Source of the DNA: UBA3792 sp964426415
Lineage (GTDB): Bacteria > Bacillota > Clostridia > Christensenellales > CAG-138
DNA length: 30,450 nucleotides
Direction of reading: 5' to 3'
NCBI GenBank assembly: GCA_964426415.1
Contig: CAYRQM010000021.1
Span: 1-30,450, forward strand
Shown here: positions 7,901 to 14,294 of the stretch, piece after piece
Position numbering within the stretch: the first letter of the stretch is position 1
Layout of the letters: the number at the start of each line of letters is the position of its first letter
The notes under the pieces: model-generated
Databases searched by the model: none
What the model was told of the DNA's origin: nothing
The model's input: only the letters and a program-made list of their open reading frames with translations
Position numbers and translations under genes: made by a program

Positions 7901-9965
7901 ACTTGAGGCGGCTCTTGCGTATTCGAGCATCATCAGCGTGGAGGCTGGACGTTCCTTGCAGATTCAATCGTTGCTGAAGCGGATGTCGCCGAACGGAAAG
8001 CTGAGGTACATGGAATCCATCATTGGGAAGATCAACGCGAAGTACGCAACGAAGCTGAAGCAGCCGTATGAGCTGACGACCGCTGAACGCAACGCGCTTC
8101 TGAACTCCAATTCGCAAGAGGAATCTGACACGATTATCGAGCAGATCTCCAAGCGCATTGGCGAAACGCTCCCGTTGACATTCGGCGACCGCATCAAGGC
8201 GTGGCGGTATTTCTCGATGCTGTCGAGCGCGAAGACGCACTTGCGCAACATCATGGGCAACATCACAATGTGGAGCATGTACAACGTGTCCGACGCGCTT
8301 GGGTCTGTCGCAGAAAACGCGGCTGTCAGCGCGGGTGCAATGACGCAGGACGAGCGCACAAGGGCTGTGTTCAGCCGTGCATTACACAAGGACGTCGTTG
8401 ACTACTCAAAGGCAGCGTTCGACGAACGGCAAGGCTCGCTTGCGCAAGGCTCAAAATTCGTTGACAAGGGCTTCGGCGTGGAGAAGTACAAGCGGATGTT
8501 CGACTGGAAGCCGCTTGATAAGGCGGCGAAGGGCGTGTTCAACTTACTTGAAAAAGAAGACCAGTTCTTCATGAAGAAGCGGTTTGTTTCCGTGATGTCG
8601 CAAATGATCGTCGCACGCGGCTACGACGTGAACAACATCACAGACGAACAGCGCACCACGTTGGTGCAGCAGGCATCCGAAGAAGCGCTGAAAGCGACAT
8701 TCCGCGATGCAAGCAAGGTCGCCGACGTTCTCACCGAAACATCGAAAATCAAGGGCGTTGGTCTTCTCGTCGAGGGAATCATCCCGTTCAAAAAGACGCC
8801 TATCAACGTGCTGAAGCGCGGCGTGGACTTCTCTGCGCTTGGTCTGTTGCGCGGAATCTATGACGTGTCCATTGGCGTCAAGTCAGGCAAGATTACGACT
8901 GCGGAAGCAATCTCGCACTTGACGGACGGGCTTACAGGAACGGCTGTCATGGCGCTTGGGTGGCTGTTGAGCCGTCTTGGCGTTCTGTCGATTGTTGGCG
9001 GCGACGGCGATGACGAGGACTACGACAAGTACCGCAGAAACCTTGGGGACTATCAATACATGATGTCCATTGGCGACGTGAACCTCGATTTGTCAGGCAT
9101 CTCTCCAATCGTGTTCCCGCTGTTCATGGGCGCCGCGATTGACGAGGTTTCCGAGAATGGACTTCCGCAATTTGAAAGCGCGGACGACCTGTTCGCCGTT
9201 CTTGCGCAAGTCGCAGACCCGCTTACGGAAATGTCCATGTTGAGCGGCGTAAACACCGTGCTTGAGGATATAGCGTATGCGGGAGACGATGGAGCGATTT
9301 CAACCGTTGTTCGCTCTGCGCTTTCCTCTGTCGCACAGCAGTTTATTCCTACGCCAATCGGGCAGCTTGAACGCACGTTCGACCAGTATTCACGTTCGTA
9401 CAACGTATCGGGCAAGGGGTGGCTTGGAAAGAGCGCTTCGTACACGGCAAAAGCGATTCAGAACAAGACCCCGTTTGCAGCTTTGTCCGAACCGTCAATC
9501 GATTTGCACGGTGAGGAAGTGAAGAATTTTAGCGGGTTTGGCTCTTTCCTGCTGAACCTGTACAACCAAAACATCGCGCCTGTCACCGTGCGCGTAGACA
9601 GGAAAGACGAGACGGACGAGGAAATCATGCGCGTATACGAAGCGACCCTTGACACGGGTGTCGTCCCGCAGAAGCCGAACCGTTCGCTTGGCTACGTCAC
9701 GGACGCATACGGCGAGACTGTAACCTTCACGCTGACGGATTCAGAATACACCGAATACCAAAAGGAGCTTGGACAAGCGATCTACGCACAGCTCCGCCTT
9801 GTTATGGCAAACGAATCGTATGCGACGCTTGACGACGATAAAAAGGCGCAAGTACTGAGTAATGTAATAAGCACCGTTACAAGTGAAACAAAGAAGCAAT
9901 GGAAGCAGATGAAGATTGAGCAAGCTGCGGCTGACGGAACGCTTCGGACAAAAAAGACGCCATAA
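4737..9965 (+). CDS. Giant phage protein, C-terminal part: zincin, RelA/SpoT-like and ART-like domains
   Basis: This is the second half of the same giant protein. The listed ATG is only the first in the frame; true coding probably enters by continuation near 4780-4803. Domains in order: a coiled coil; a zincin metallopeptidase with HELTHH at about 5235-5252 and a downstream REIIANF that could give the third ligand; a RelA/SpoT-like nucleotidyltransferase domain at about 5650-6060 (KDHARSVFLLDDF, NDGYRGLHL, IEVQVSTP and a final IYEKWR); a Ser-rich stretch opposite an antisense gene; a Gln/Glu-rich linker; and an ADP-ribosyltransferase-like polyvalent-protein domain at about 6860-7530 ending in IKSADPVVYDDAGNIIPLSE and DPDIRW. 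A 780-residue helical region with hydrophobic segments follows (AWRYFSMLSSAKTHLRNIMG, PFKKTPINVLKRGVDF), typical of large phage virion proteins. Domain names come from remembered motifs, not a search. It probably acts inside the virion or after ejection into the host. Confidence 0.75.
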   Translation: MLLPHLTTCALKTQSGFATTKKESNAAVKSANAKIKKARAKLATHSAQYVSLFSSDIYAMQNGRAINRASIDARTKALESYSMTEQEQADRRVIDEEKRRVQRFAMATGTQIEVVTFDDAFAKSHPFSESMPFDADAYGVAIGDSIYLNEAKIDPHEPNALRITMAHELTHHLERDAATYEQLCEFARSSIGNGFGSLVSEIKNYYASRGITLDRAHAEREIIANFASETLLQSPSAIASLVETSRPVANRFMEWLNGVLEKVGRYNADKMITRGVALYKNALNAANQLERERVEAEAAKAVEAAVPVQHALNDLVRDVSKELGIRFVGDISPKSAKSLTDKIIRKRASGKHSYSVTDAKDHARSVFLLDDFAQIPQLFESLASRGIKYHAEAITNNDGYRGLHLTWTDETGVNIEVQVSTPSAWEVKLKSDLIYEKWRNVLLWRMAAEQAREWAVDKATSRKMWGDLGLPYFGNFLISSSELMTDERSKSPAVIPSNLSSGTQRPLANLRTESVLESLSSRSMTPSSVLEYEYDIAEPPSVDIERVTQKDENVNSENAQVDGTATDVNEQEQQKASSVQEQSDVAQQSEQTDGEYYVQTRTGAKPVTGTMRDGFGFRTADGQIEVTLLDTGAAVHHAATVEEAIAYVDEHKAELIASQQTEEAQRKAANFRELRDASLQYRGQAAPATERRQRNTSLRDAIDTPIDAETADIQYSFGTDAGYIRNSLKEMDSDYNELAKKYDPNSSTNDSALVREELNGMVNAAANANGFEYRRCSKKNLNASNDVPLMMFSEQNDFEGLHIFGDHRYVATGKGALEIADVYDEISNLYEQYFGTDAREDDINPKDIVDSAGIWDNAGFVQFVWDNYFEQVYEKTGAVPAVALSDGLVVLGEDNSRIKSADPVVYDDAGNIIPLSERFNSSDPDIRWYNGFDYNGMLEKYGVIENFSRRPVPKKTSETKTTSKSAQKVAGSYVLSDKQHEEVFKPLVASEAMSYVPVANNKTLAAATTRANANTLAENIVLLRDMAESGRTNAEDGAFAQLMIQRAAQSGTQEELEAALAYSSIISVEAGRSLQIQSLLKRMSPNGKLRYMESIIGKINAKYATKLKQPYELTTAERNALLNSNSQEESDTIIEQISKRIGETLPLTFGDRIKAWRYFSMLSSAKTHLRNIMGNITMWSMYNVSDALGSVAENAAVSAGAMTQDERTRAVFSRALHKDVVDYSKAAFDERQGSLAQGSKFVDKGFGVEKYKRMFDWKPLDKAAKGVFNLLEKEDQFFMKKRFVSVMSQMIVARGYDVNNITDEQRTTLVQQASEEALKATFRDASKVADVLTETSKIKGVGLLVEGIIPFKKTPINVLKRGVDFSALGLLRGIYDVSIGVKSGKITTAEAISHLTDGLTGTAVMALGWLLSRLGVLSIVGGDGDDEDYDKYRRNLGDYQYMMSIGDVNLDLSGISPIVFPLFMGAAIDEVSENGLPQFESADDLFAVLAQVADPLTEMSMLSGVNTVLEDIAYAGDDGAISTVVRSALSSVAQQFIPTPIGQLERTFDQYSRSYNVSGKGWLGKSASYTAKAIQNKTPFAALSEPSIDLHGEEVKNFSGFGSFLLNLYNQNIAPVTVRVDRKDETDEEIMRVYEATLDTGVVPQKPNRSLGYVTDAYGETVTFTLTDSEYTEYQKELGQAIYAQLRLVMANESYATLDDDKKAQVLSNVISTVTSETKKQWKQMKIEQAAADGTLRTKKTP
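6149..6343 (-). CDS. Small antisense gene inside the giant phage gene; possible immunity or antitoxin protein
   Basis: This is a 64-residue acidic protein (begins MSYSYSKTEDGVILREDN, ends EEEIKKFPK) encoded opposite the giant gene, just after its RelA/SpoT-like domain. Unlike the Arg/Cys/Ser-rich shadow ORFs elsewhere, it has balanced composition and complete expression signals on its own strand. AAGGAGG (complement of 6351-6357) sits 7 bases before the ATG, and a promoter lies 29-57 bases upstream. The plus-strand peptide across the same bases is Ser/Leu-rich and looks like the passive strand. No family was recognised. The neighbouring nucleotidyltransferase-like domain and the independent promoter suggest expression while late phage genes are silent, as an immunity or antitoxin protein would need. 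That role is inferred. It could instead be an unrelated small phage gene. Confidence 0.6.
   Translation of the reverse strand: MSYSYSKTEDGVILREDNDSNTLSVRKLANGRWVPLDRFDGITAGDLLRSSVISSEEEIKKFPK
6372..6400 (-). promoter_or_regulatory. Promoter of the antisense gene
   Basis: On the minus strand there is a perfect TTGACA (complement of 6395-6400), a 17-base spacer and TACTCT (complement of 6372-6377), which keeps the key T, A and final T of the -10 box. The start site would fall near 6365, leaving a leader of about 20 bases before the ribosome site at 6351-6357. The alignment of promoter, ribosome site and ATG is the main reason to believe the antisense gene. Confidence 0.55.
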
Positions 9966-10021
9966 ATGCAACAGTTTTCAAGCAGAACGATGTTATAGAA
10001 TGTAAGTGAGGTGGTAGACAT

Positions 10022-11263
10022 ATGGCGGCAGTAAAGAACATTCACGGGTTCACGCTCGACGTGAAGCGCCCGTCCCGCGTGTCCGTTTCGCTCGTTGCGG
10101 GAGACACGGGCAATCGGTTCAACATTGTAATCGCAAACGGCGGCGTTCCCATGACAGGGTTCACACGCGTGGTTGCCGCGTTCACGCGGGCAGACGGGCT
10201 TGTGTACACGCAGGACAGCGCGGTCGCGGGCAACGGCGTAACCGCGAACGGGAGCGTTGTAAATATTGACCTGTTCGCTTCGTCGTACTGCGCGGGTAAG
10301 AACACGTGCGAACTGCAACTGTACTCAACTGGAACAGCGACGGACGACACGCTTGTAACGACAGCCGTGTTCTCGTTCTTTGCTCGCGCGGCGGCAGTGA
10401 ACGATTCGTCCATCCAATCGTCCGCACAATTCCCCGCTCTTGTAGAAACGGTGTATTCAATCGACAACATGACCATCGACGCGGAAACACTCGCATACGG
10501 CGCGCAAGCAACTGCTACCGTTTCAGAGCAAGACGGAGTGAAGCACATCCATCTCGGCGTCCCGAAAGGCACGCCATCCGTGCTCGTTTCTGACAGCGTT
10601 TCGCCAACTTCCTCAACGGCTGGCGTAGTCGGGCAATTCTATCTGAATATTGCGCTCGGTCACGTTGTGCTATACGTTTGCACATCCAGCGAGGACAGCG
10701 TTTACATTTGGGCACAAGTATACGATTCTGCCGCTTCAGTTGCAAGCGTGAACGGGCAGACGGGCGCTGTCGATTTGGACGCATCCGATGTAGGCGCAGT
10801 ACCGACTACGCGCACGGTGAACAGCAGGGAGCTTTCGGCAGACATCGTTCTGAGCGCGGCTGACGTCGGCGCAGCGCCTTTGGCTCTTGCAGGCACTACC
10901 GAACCGACTACATCGACGGTTGGCGCGGTTGGGCAGATGTACATTAACACGTCAGACGGGCAGTTGTACGTTTGCTGTTCCGTTTCGGGAGGCATTAGCA
11001 CATGGATTCGCGCAGGAAGCACGTATTATGGTGTTGTTTCTGAAGATAAGATTTCTCTTATATCCACCGATATGCTCGTTGAAATAGTCCCAAACGGTAA
11101 CCTTGACGTAGGCGGTGCTATCACATTCCAAGATGCAGAACAGCGCGACATCGCTCTTAAAGGCGTGAAATCGCCGTCCGATTCCACCGACGCGGCAAAC
11201 AAAGCATACGTTGATTCTTCCATCGCCACGGCAATCACGGGCGCGATAGAAGGAGGATATTGA
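10022..11263 (+). CDS. BppU-like phage baseplate or tail protein
   Basis: This 413-residue protein has an N-terminal beta-rich domain (about 1-140, with GDTGNRFNIVIANGGVPM) resembling BppU-type upper baseplate proteins of Firmicute phages. It is followed by a linker region and two copies of a module of the type TSSTAGVVGQFY and TSTVGAVGQMY, each followed by a display-value segment. Between them are phage tail repeats SVNGQTGAVDLDASDVGA and SADIVLSAADVGA. The end carries DAANKAYVDSSIATAI, a common fibre trimerisation-type stretch. The ATG follows GAGGTGG with good spacing. It probably anchors or forms the adhesion device, and the next gene starts one base after its stop. The family is known from siphophage baseplates; its use in a possibly short-tailed phage is inferred. 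Confidence 0.7.
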   Translation: MAAVKNIHGFTLDVKRPSRVSVSLVAGDTGNRFNIVIANGGVPMTGFTRVVAAFTRADGLVYTQDSAVAGNGVTANGSVVNIDLFASSYCAGKNTCELQLYSTGTATDDTLVTTAVFSFFARAAAVNDSSIQSSAQFPALVETVYSIDNMTIDAETLAYGAQATATVSEQDGVKHIHLGVPKGTPSVLVSDSVSPTSSTAGVVGQFYLNIALGHVVLYVCTSSEDSVYIWAQVYDSAASVASVNGQTGAVDLDASDVGAVPTTRTVNSRELSADIVLSAADVGAAPLALAGTTEPTTSTVGAVGQMYINTSDGQLYVCCSVSGGISTWIRAGSTYYGVVSEDKISLISTDMLVEIVPNGNLDVGGAITFQDAEQRDIALKGVKSPSDSTDAANKAYVDSSIATAITGAIEGGY

Positions 11264-11264
11264 T

Positions 11265-12038
11265 ATGGCAACGCATACAACTTTATCAAATCTTTTTAGC
11301 GATATTGCCGACGCAATTCGCGCCAAGACGGGCAGCGCGGAAGAGATCGTTGCGGACAATTTCCCAACAGCGATTGCGGCGCTCAATCCGTTGCAAACGG
11401 CTACTGCGCTCATAAGCGCGTTCGACGGGGCGTCGCTTCCGGCTTCCATCATAATCGATGCTCCAAACGTTTCCGATCTAAGATATTCATTCAGAAACGC
11501 GGTTGGCGCATCGAAAATTGTGCTGCACGTCGGGGCGGTGAAAACAGCCTTGAATGCTTTTTATTGCGGGTCAGCAGACACGACGCTCACGTCTCTCGAC
11601 ATTGGGTCGTGGATGGGTTCTACGAGCGCATCTACAATGGAAAACTATCAAAATTTCCTTACAAACCGTGCTGGTCTGAAAACGATAATCGGGACGATTT
11701 CGCTCGCACGTGCATCTTCGGTACAGTCGATGTTTGGTGGGTGCGCTGCGCTTGAGACAATAACGTTTGCGCGGAATAGTGTGAACGTAAATACCGAGCT
11801 GTCATTCTCGGACAGTCCGCTGCTTTCCACCGCGTCGCTCATCAGCATCGCAAACGCGCTCGTATGCGATGATTTCGGAGAATCCGTTCTGGCACTCCAT
11901 GCGACATCGCAGACGGCGTGCGGGAGTATCTACGTCGTCAATGGCGGCGGGACGGCTGTGCTTTCTTCAAGTGGAACGGCTGGAGCGATGTCGCTTACAA
12001 CATTTGTGACTACGGTGAAGGGATGGACGATTGCATGA
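11265..12038 (+). CDS. Phage receptor-binding or tail-fibre protein with LRR-like repeats
   Basis: This 257-residue protein starts one base after the previous stop, with GGAGG in the end of the upstream gene. The N-terminus (LFSDIADAIRAKTGSAEEI, then FPTAIAAL) matches a conserved module seen at the start of many Firmicute phage fibre proteins. The middle is a BspA-like leucine-rich-repeat region with clusters such as MFGGCAALETITFARNS, suited to surface binding. It probably recognises the host cell surface together with the BppU-like protein. The stop overlaps the next start (ATGA), indicating coupled translation. Confidence 0.65.
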   Translation: MATHTTLSNLFSDIADAIRAKTGSAEEIVADNFPTAIAALNPLQTATALISAFDGASLPASIIIDAPNVSDLRYSFRNAVGASKIVLHVGAVKTALNAFYCGSADTTLTSLDIGSWMGSTSASTMENYQNFLTNRAGLKTIIGTISLARASSVQSMFGGCAALETITFARNSVNVNTELSFSDSPLLSTASLISIANALVCDDFGESVLALHATSQTACGSIYVVNGGGTAVLSSSGTAGAMSLTTFVTTVKGWTIA

Positions 12039-12241
12039 ATGCTACTATCATTGATGGCATCACGGTGCTAACGCCTGCGGACGGGCGCTATCTGACGAAC
12101 GGATCAACCTACTCGCAACGCGTTTTTCTCGGAGCGCACGGCAGCGCGGAGCGATGGGCGGAGGTTGATAGCATTCCCTGCGCGGATGAGGACGTGGACG
12201 CGGACGCGGCGCTTGCGGAGATCGCGGAGGTGATCGGATGA
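12035..12241 (+). CDS. Small phage tail-associated protein
   Basis: This is a 68-residue acidic protein starting MNATIIDGITVLTPADG. The start overlaps the preceding stop as ATGA, which favours this Met over any upstream one. The sequence resembles small hypothetical proteins found between fibre and lysis genes in Firmicute phages. It has no signal peptide or membrane segment. Function unknown; it may be a fibre chaperone or small tail component, inferred from position only. Confidence 0.6.
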   Translation: MNATIIDGITVLTPADGRYLTNGSTYSQRVFLGAHGSAERWAEVDSIPCADEDVDADAALAEIAEVIG

Positions 12242-12399
12242 AACGCTCGGAGCTTGACGCGCTGAAGGCAAGCATCACCGCCACGAAAGCCGTGCGTACC
12301 CGCGCAGAAGCGGCGGTCGCATCGTTGAAGGCGAATGCGCTGTACAAATACTTGCCCACATGGGCGAAAACGCTGATAGAAGGGATTTTGGGCGAATGA
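12238..12399 (+). CDS. Small phage protein upstream of the endolysin
   Basis: This is a 53-residue, largely helical basic protein (MKRSELDALKASITATKAV at the start, IEGILGE at the end). It overlaps the preceding and following genes by ATGA at both ends, so it is part of a translationally coupled chain. No known family was recognised. XkdX-like small proteins occupy similar positions in some Bacillus-type phages, but no diagnostic motif is visible. Confidence 0.55.
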   Translation: MKRSELDALKASITATKAVRTRAEAAVASLKANALYKYLPTWAKTLIEGILGE

Positions 12400-13385
12400 G
12401 CAAGATCGAGGAATTTGTTTCCATCCTGCGTAGGCAGGTCGGAAATGGCATTTATGTGTGGGGCGGTAACGGGCAAGACCTCTGCGCCATGCCAGACCCA
12501 GAAGCGTGGATTCGTTCCAAAGAAACGTCAGACGCGAATGCAGAACGGGCTATCAAGTTATACCGCGCACGCGTTGCGGCGGGCGCCAATCCGATTCGTG
12601 CATTTGATTGCAGCGGCTTGATTTATTGGACGCTTAAGCAGATGGGCTTGCAGAAGACAGACGTGTCAAGCCGTGGGCTGTACGGTCTTTGTGTTCCGAT
12701 TGCCGCATCAGAGCTTCGCGCGGGCGATCTTGTGTTCCGTTGGACGGATTTGGACGCAGACGGATTCGAAGTTTCAGAAATCTACCACGTTGGTGCGATG
12801 TCCGAATCCGCAAAAGCCGTTGAGTGCATCGGACGCGACAGCGGCGTTGTGGAGCAGAAATGCTCCACCAAGTGGAAAGCGTGGGGCAGACCGAAGTGGT
12901 TTGTTTCCGAGGACGCTTCCGCACCGCCCGAAGACCCGTCTGTGTACTGGCGCGACCTGTATGTGGCTACGCCATATATGCGTGGTGCGGACGTGCTGTT
13001 CGTTCAGACTTCTCTTGTGGCTGCCGGCTACGATGTTGGAAAAAGCGGGTGCGACGGCATCTACGGAGACGACACGGAGGACGCGGTTGCCCGCTTCCAA
13101 AAATCCTGTGGCATTCCTGCGAGCGGCGTTGTGGATTTGCCGACGTGGAGCGCAATTCTTACAACAGATTCTGAACGCGTCCTCATGGGCGACGCGGACG
13201 GGGACGGGAAACTGACCGCAGCAGACGCGGCAATCATCCTCCGCAGCATCGTCGGAAACGCAACGGAGCTTTCGCTCCTGCAAGGCGATGCGAACAATGA
13301 CGGAAAGATAACGGCGGAAGACGCGTCCTACATTCTTCGTTGCGCCGTCGGTCTTGAAACTCCTGTGCGGAAGGAGGGCAAATGA
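12396..13385 (+). CDS. Endolysin: NlpC/P60-like domain, peptidoglycan-binding domain, dockerin
   Basis: This 329-residue lysis enzyme starts at the ATG overlapping the previous stop. Residues about 5-165 form an NlpC/P60-like cysteine peptidase: FDCSGLIYW gives the nucleophile Cys72 and YHVGAM gives His131. Residues about 186-255 form a peptidoglycan-binding type 1 domain (GADVLFVQTSLVAAGYDVG, GIYGDDTEDAVARFQ). The C-terminus is a dockerin type I domain with two calcium-binding repeats, GDADGDGKLTAADAAIILRS at about 265 and GDANNDGKITAEDASYILRC at about 297. It would cut cell-wall peptides at lysis after holin release. No signal peptide is visible, so it depends on the holin. The dockerin is unusual for a phage endolysin. 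Confidence 0.85.
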   Translation: MSKIEEFVSILRRQVGNGIYVWGGNGQDLCAMPDPEAWIRSKETSDANAERAIKLYRARVAAGANPIRAFDCSGLIYWTLKQMGLQKTDVSSRGLYGLCVPIAASELRAGDLVFRWTDLDADGFEVSEIYHVGAMSESAKAVECIGRDSGVVEQKCSTKWKAWGRPKWFVSEDASAPPEDPSVYWRDLYVATPYMRGADVLFVQTSLVAAGYDVGKSGCDGIYGDDTEDAVARFQKSCGIPASGVVDLPTWSAILTTDSERVLMGDADGDGKLTAADAAIILRSIVGNATELSLLQGDANNDGKITAEDASYILRCAVGLETPVRKEGK

Positions 13386-13386
13386 A

Positions 13387-13596
13387 ATGGCAGAACGAAC
13401 CATTGGCGAAATCATGGAAGCGCTTGCACGAATCGAAACGAGCGTTGATTCCATTGCAATGAATAGCGCCGACCATGAAGCACGCATCCGAGCGCTTGAA
13501 GGGAAAAGCGGCAAACGTTGGGACGCGGTTATCACCACCACCATCGCCGCAGTAATCACGCTGATCGTCGGCGTGATATTGGGAAAATTCATTTGA
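13387..13596 (+). CDS. XhlA-like small membrane protein of the lysis cassette
   Basis: This 69-residue protein starts at the ATG after AAGGAGGG (about 13371-13378). The N-terminal helix (EIMEALARIETSVDSIAM) is followed by a charged stretch, a C-terminal membrane segment AVITTTIAAVITLIVGVIL and a short tail. This arrangement fits the haemolysin XhlA family, which assists the holin and endolysin in Bacillus phage PBSX. Its place between endolysin and holin supports the role. Confidence 0.7.
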   Translation: MAERTIGEIMEALARIETSVDSIAMNSADHEARIRALEGKSGKRWDAVITTTIAAVITLIVGVILGKFI

Positions 13597-13607
13597 GAAA
13601 GGAGTGA

Positions 13608-13805
13608 TTGAATGTGTGGGAGACTATCAAAGAAAAGCTGAAATCCGCACCCGTGTGGCTTGCGGTTCTCGCGCAGGTTCTTTTGATTATCGGGCTGTTT
13701 GCTCCGAACATCTCCGAGCCTGTAAAAATCGTAGGCGCATCCGTTGTTGAGATTTTGACGCTGTTCGGTGTTCTCAATAATCCGAACAACAAGACGGGAT
13801 TCTGA
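13608..13805 (+). CDS. Phage holin, phi-LC3-like
   Basis: This 65-residue holin-like protein has two short hydrophobic segments (VWLAVLAQVLLIIGLFAP and VGASVVEILTLFGVL) and the ending NNPNNKTGF, as in phi-LC3-type holins. It would permeabilise the membrane and release the endolysin. The start is uncertain: TTG at 13608 is only 3 bases from GGAG, while GTG at 13614 in the same frame has better spacing and gives 63 residues. An ATG at 13612 is out of frame. Confidence 0.75.
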   Translation: MNVWETIKEKLKSAPVWLAVLAQVLLIIGLFAPNISEPVKIVGASVVEILTLFGVLNNPNNKTGF

Positions 13806-13809
13806 AAGC

Positions 13810-13839
13810 AAAAAGTGACTTCCGTGGAAGTCACTTTTT
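13810..13839 (+). terminator. Strong terminator after the lysis cassette
   Basis: A near-perfect hairpin with arms AAAAAGTGACTTC and GAAGTCACTTTTT around a tiny loop, with A-run and T-run flanks, so it should work in both directions. It marks the end of the left phage operon five bases after the holin stop. Confidence 0.85.
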
Positions 13840-13840
13840 A

Positions 13841-13984
13841 AGTCACTCGTTTTATATCGTGCGGTATAAACCGAATAAAGATGCAGAAATTTGCTCTTTA
13901 GAATTATACCACAACCTATAAAACATTCCACGTTTTATAATGCTTTGCGTTTATTTTATATGCGTGCATAAAACACGTGGAAAG
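13841..13984. other. AT-rich junction between the two phage blocks, with inverted repeat
   Basis: A noncoding stretch much richer in AT than either side. It carries an imperfect inverted repeat: CCACGTTTTAT near 13929-13939 and ATAAAACACGTGG near 13967-13979. A plus-strand TATAAT at 13936-13941 lies within the repeat. A minus-strand extended -10 (TGGTATAAT, complement of about 13904-13912) faces left. It could hold the late promoter or operator for the packaging genes, a terminase recognition site or a recombination scar; none can be proven here. Confidence 0.45.
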
Positions 13985-14294
13985 ATGAATATGGTGCCCG
14001 ATAGGGGGACAGATCCCCTACACCTTGTATGGACTTGCCCATGCCACGGGGTACGCGCCCCACACGATCGTCACGATGAGTCAAGCGGCGCGCAAGGGCG
14101 GGAAGGAACGCTTGTTCCGATCCGCACTTTCGAAGATTGCCGCGTACACGCTGGAACGCGCCCTGCTGGGCGAACTGACCCACCAAGCGGCGCTGCAGGC
14201 GCTGAAGGACATGGGGATGACGGACGCGGAGCAGGCGGCAGGCGGCGTAGTGACGATAGTGATGGACGAGGCGCTGAAGGAGTATGCCAAATGA
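13985..14294 (+). CDS. terS: Terminase small subunit, P22 gp3-like (frame-broken)
   Basis: This would be a 102-residue DNA-packaging recognition protein. The ATG at 13985 starts in the second frame, but the conserved part (IPYTLYGLAHATGYAPHTIV, a helix-turn-helix-like start as in P22-type small terminases) lies in the third frame. The G run at 14003-14007 is where they meet; dropping one G gives MNMVPDRGQIPYTLYGL without a stop. In the sequence as given, the longest in-frame start is TTG at 14025. The stop overlaps the terL start as ATGA, as expected for a terminase pair. The break suggests either a decayed prophage or a homopolymer sequencing error. Confidence 0.6.

Noticed and set aside
13940..14290. 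A longer N-terminus for the large terminase
   Set aside because: This part is the small terminase read in the wrong frame (Arg/Gly/Asp-rich); the ATGA overlap at 14291 is the natural start.
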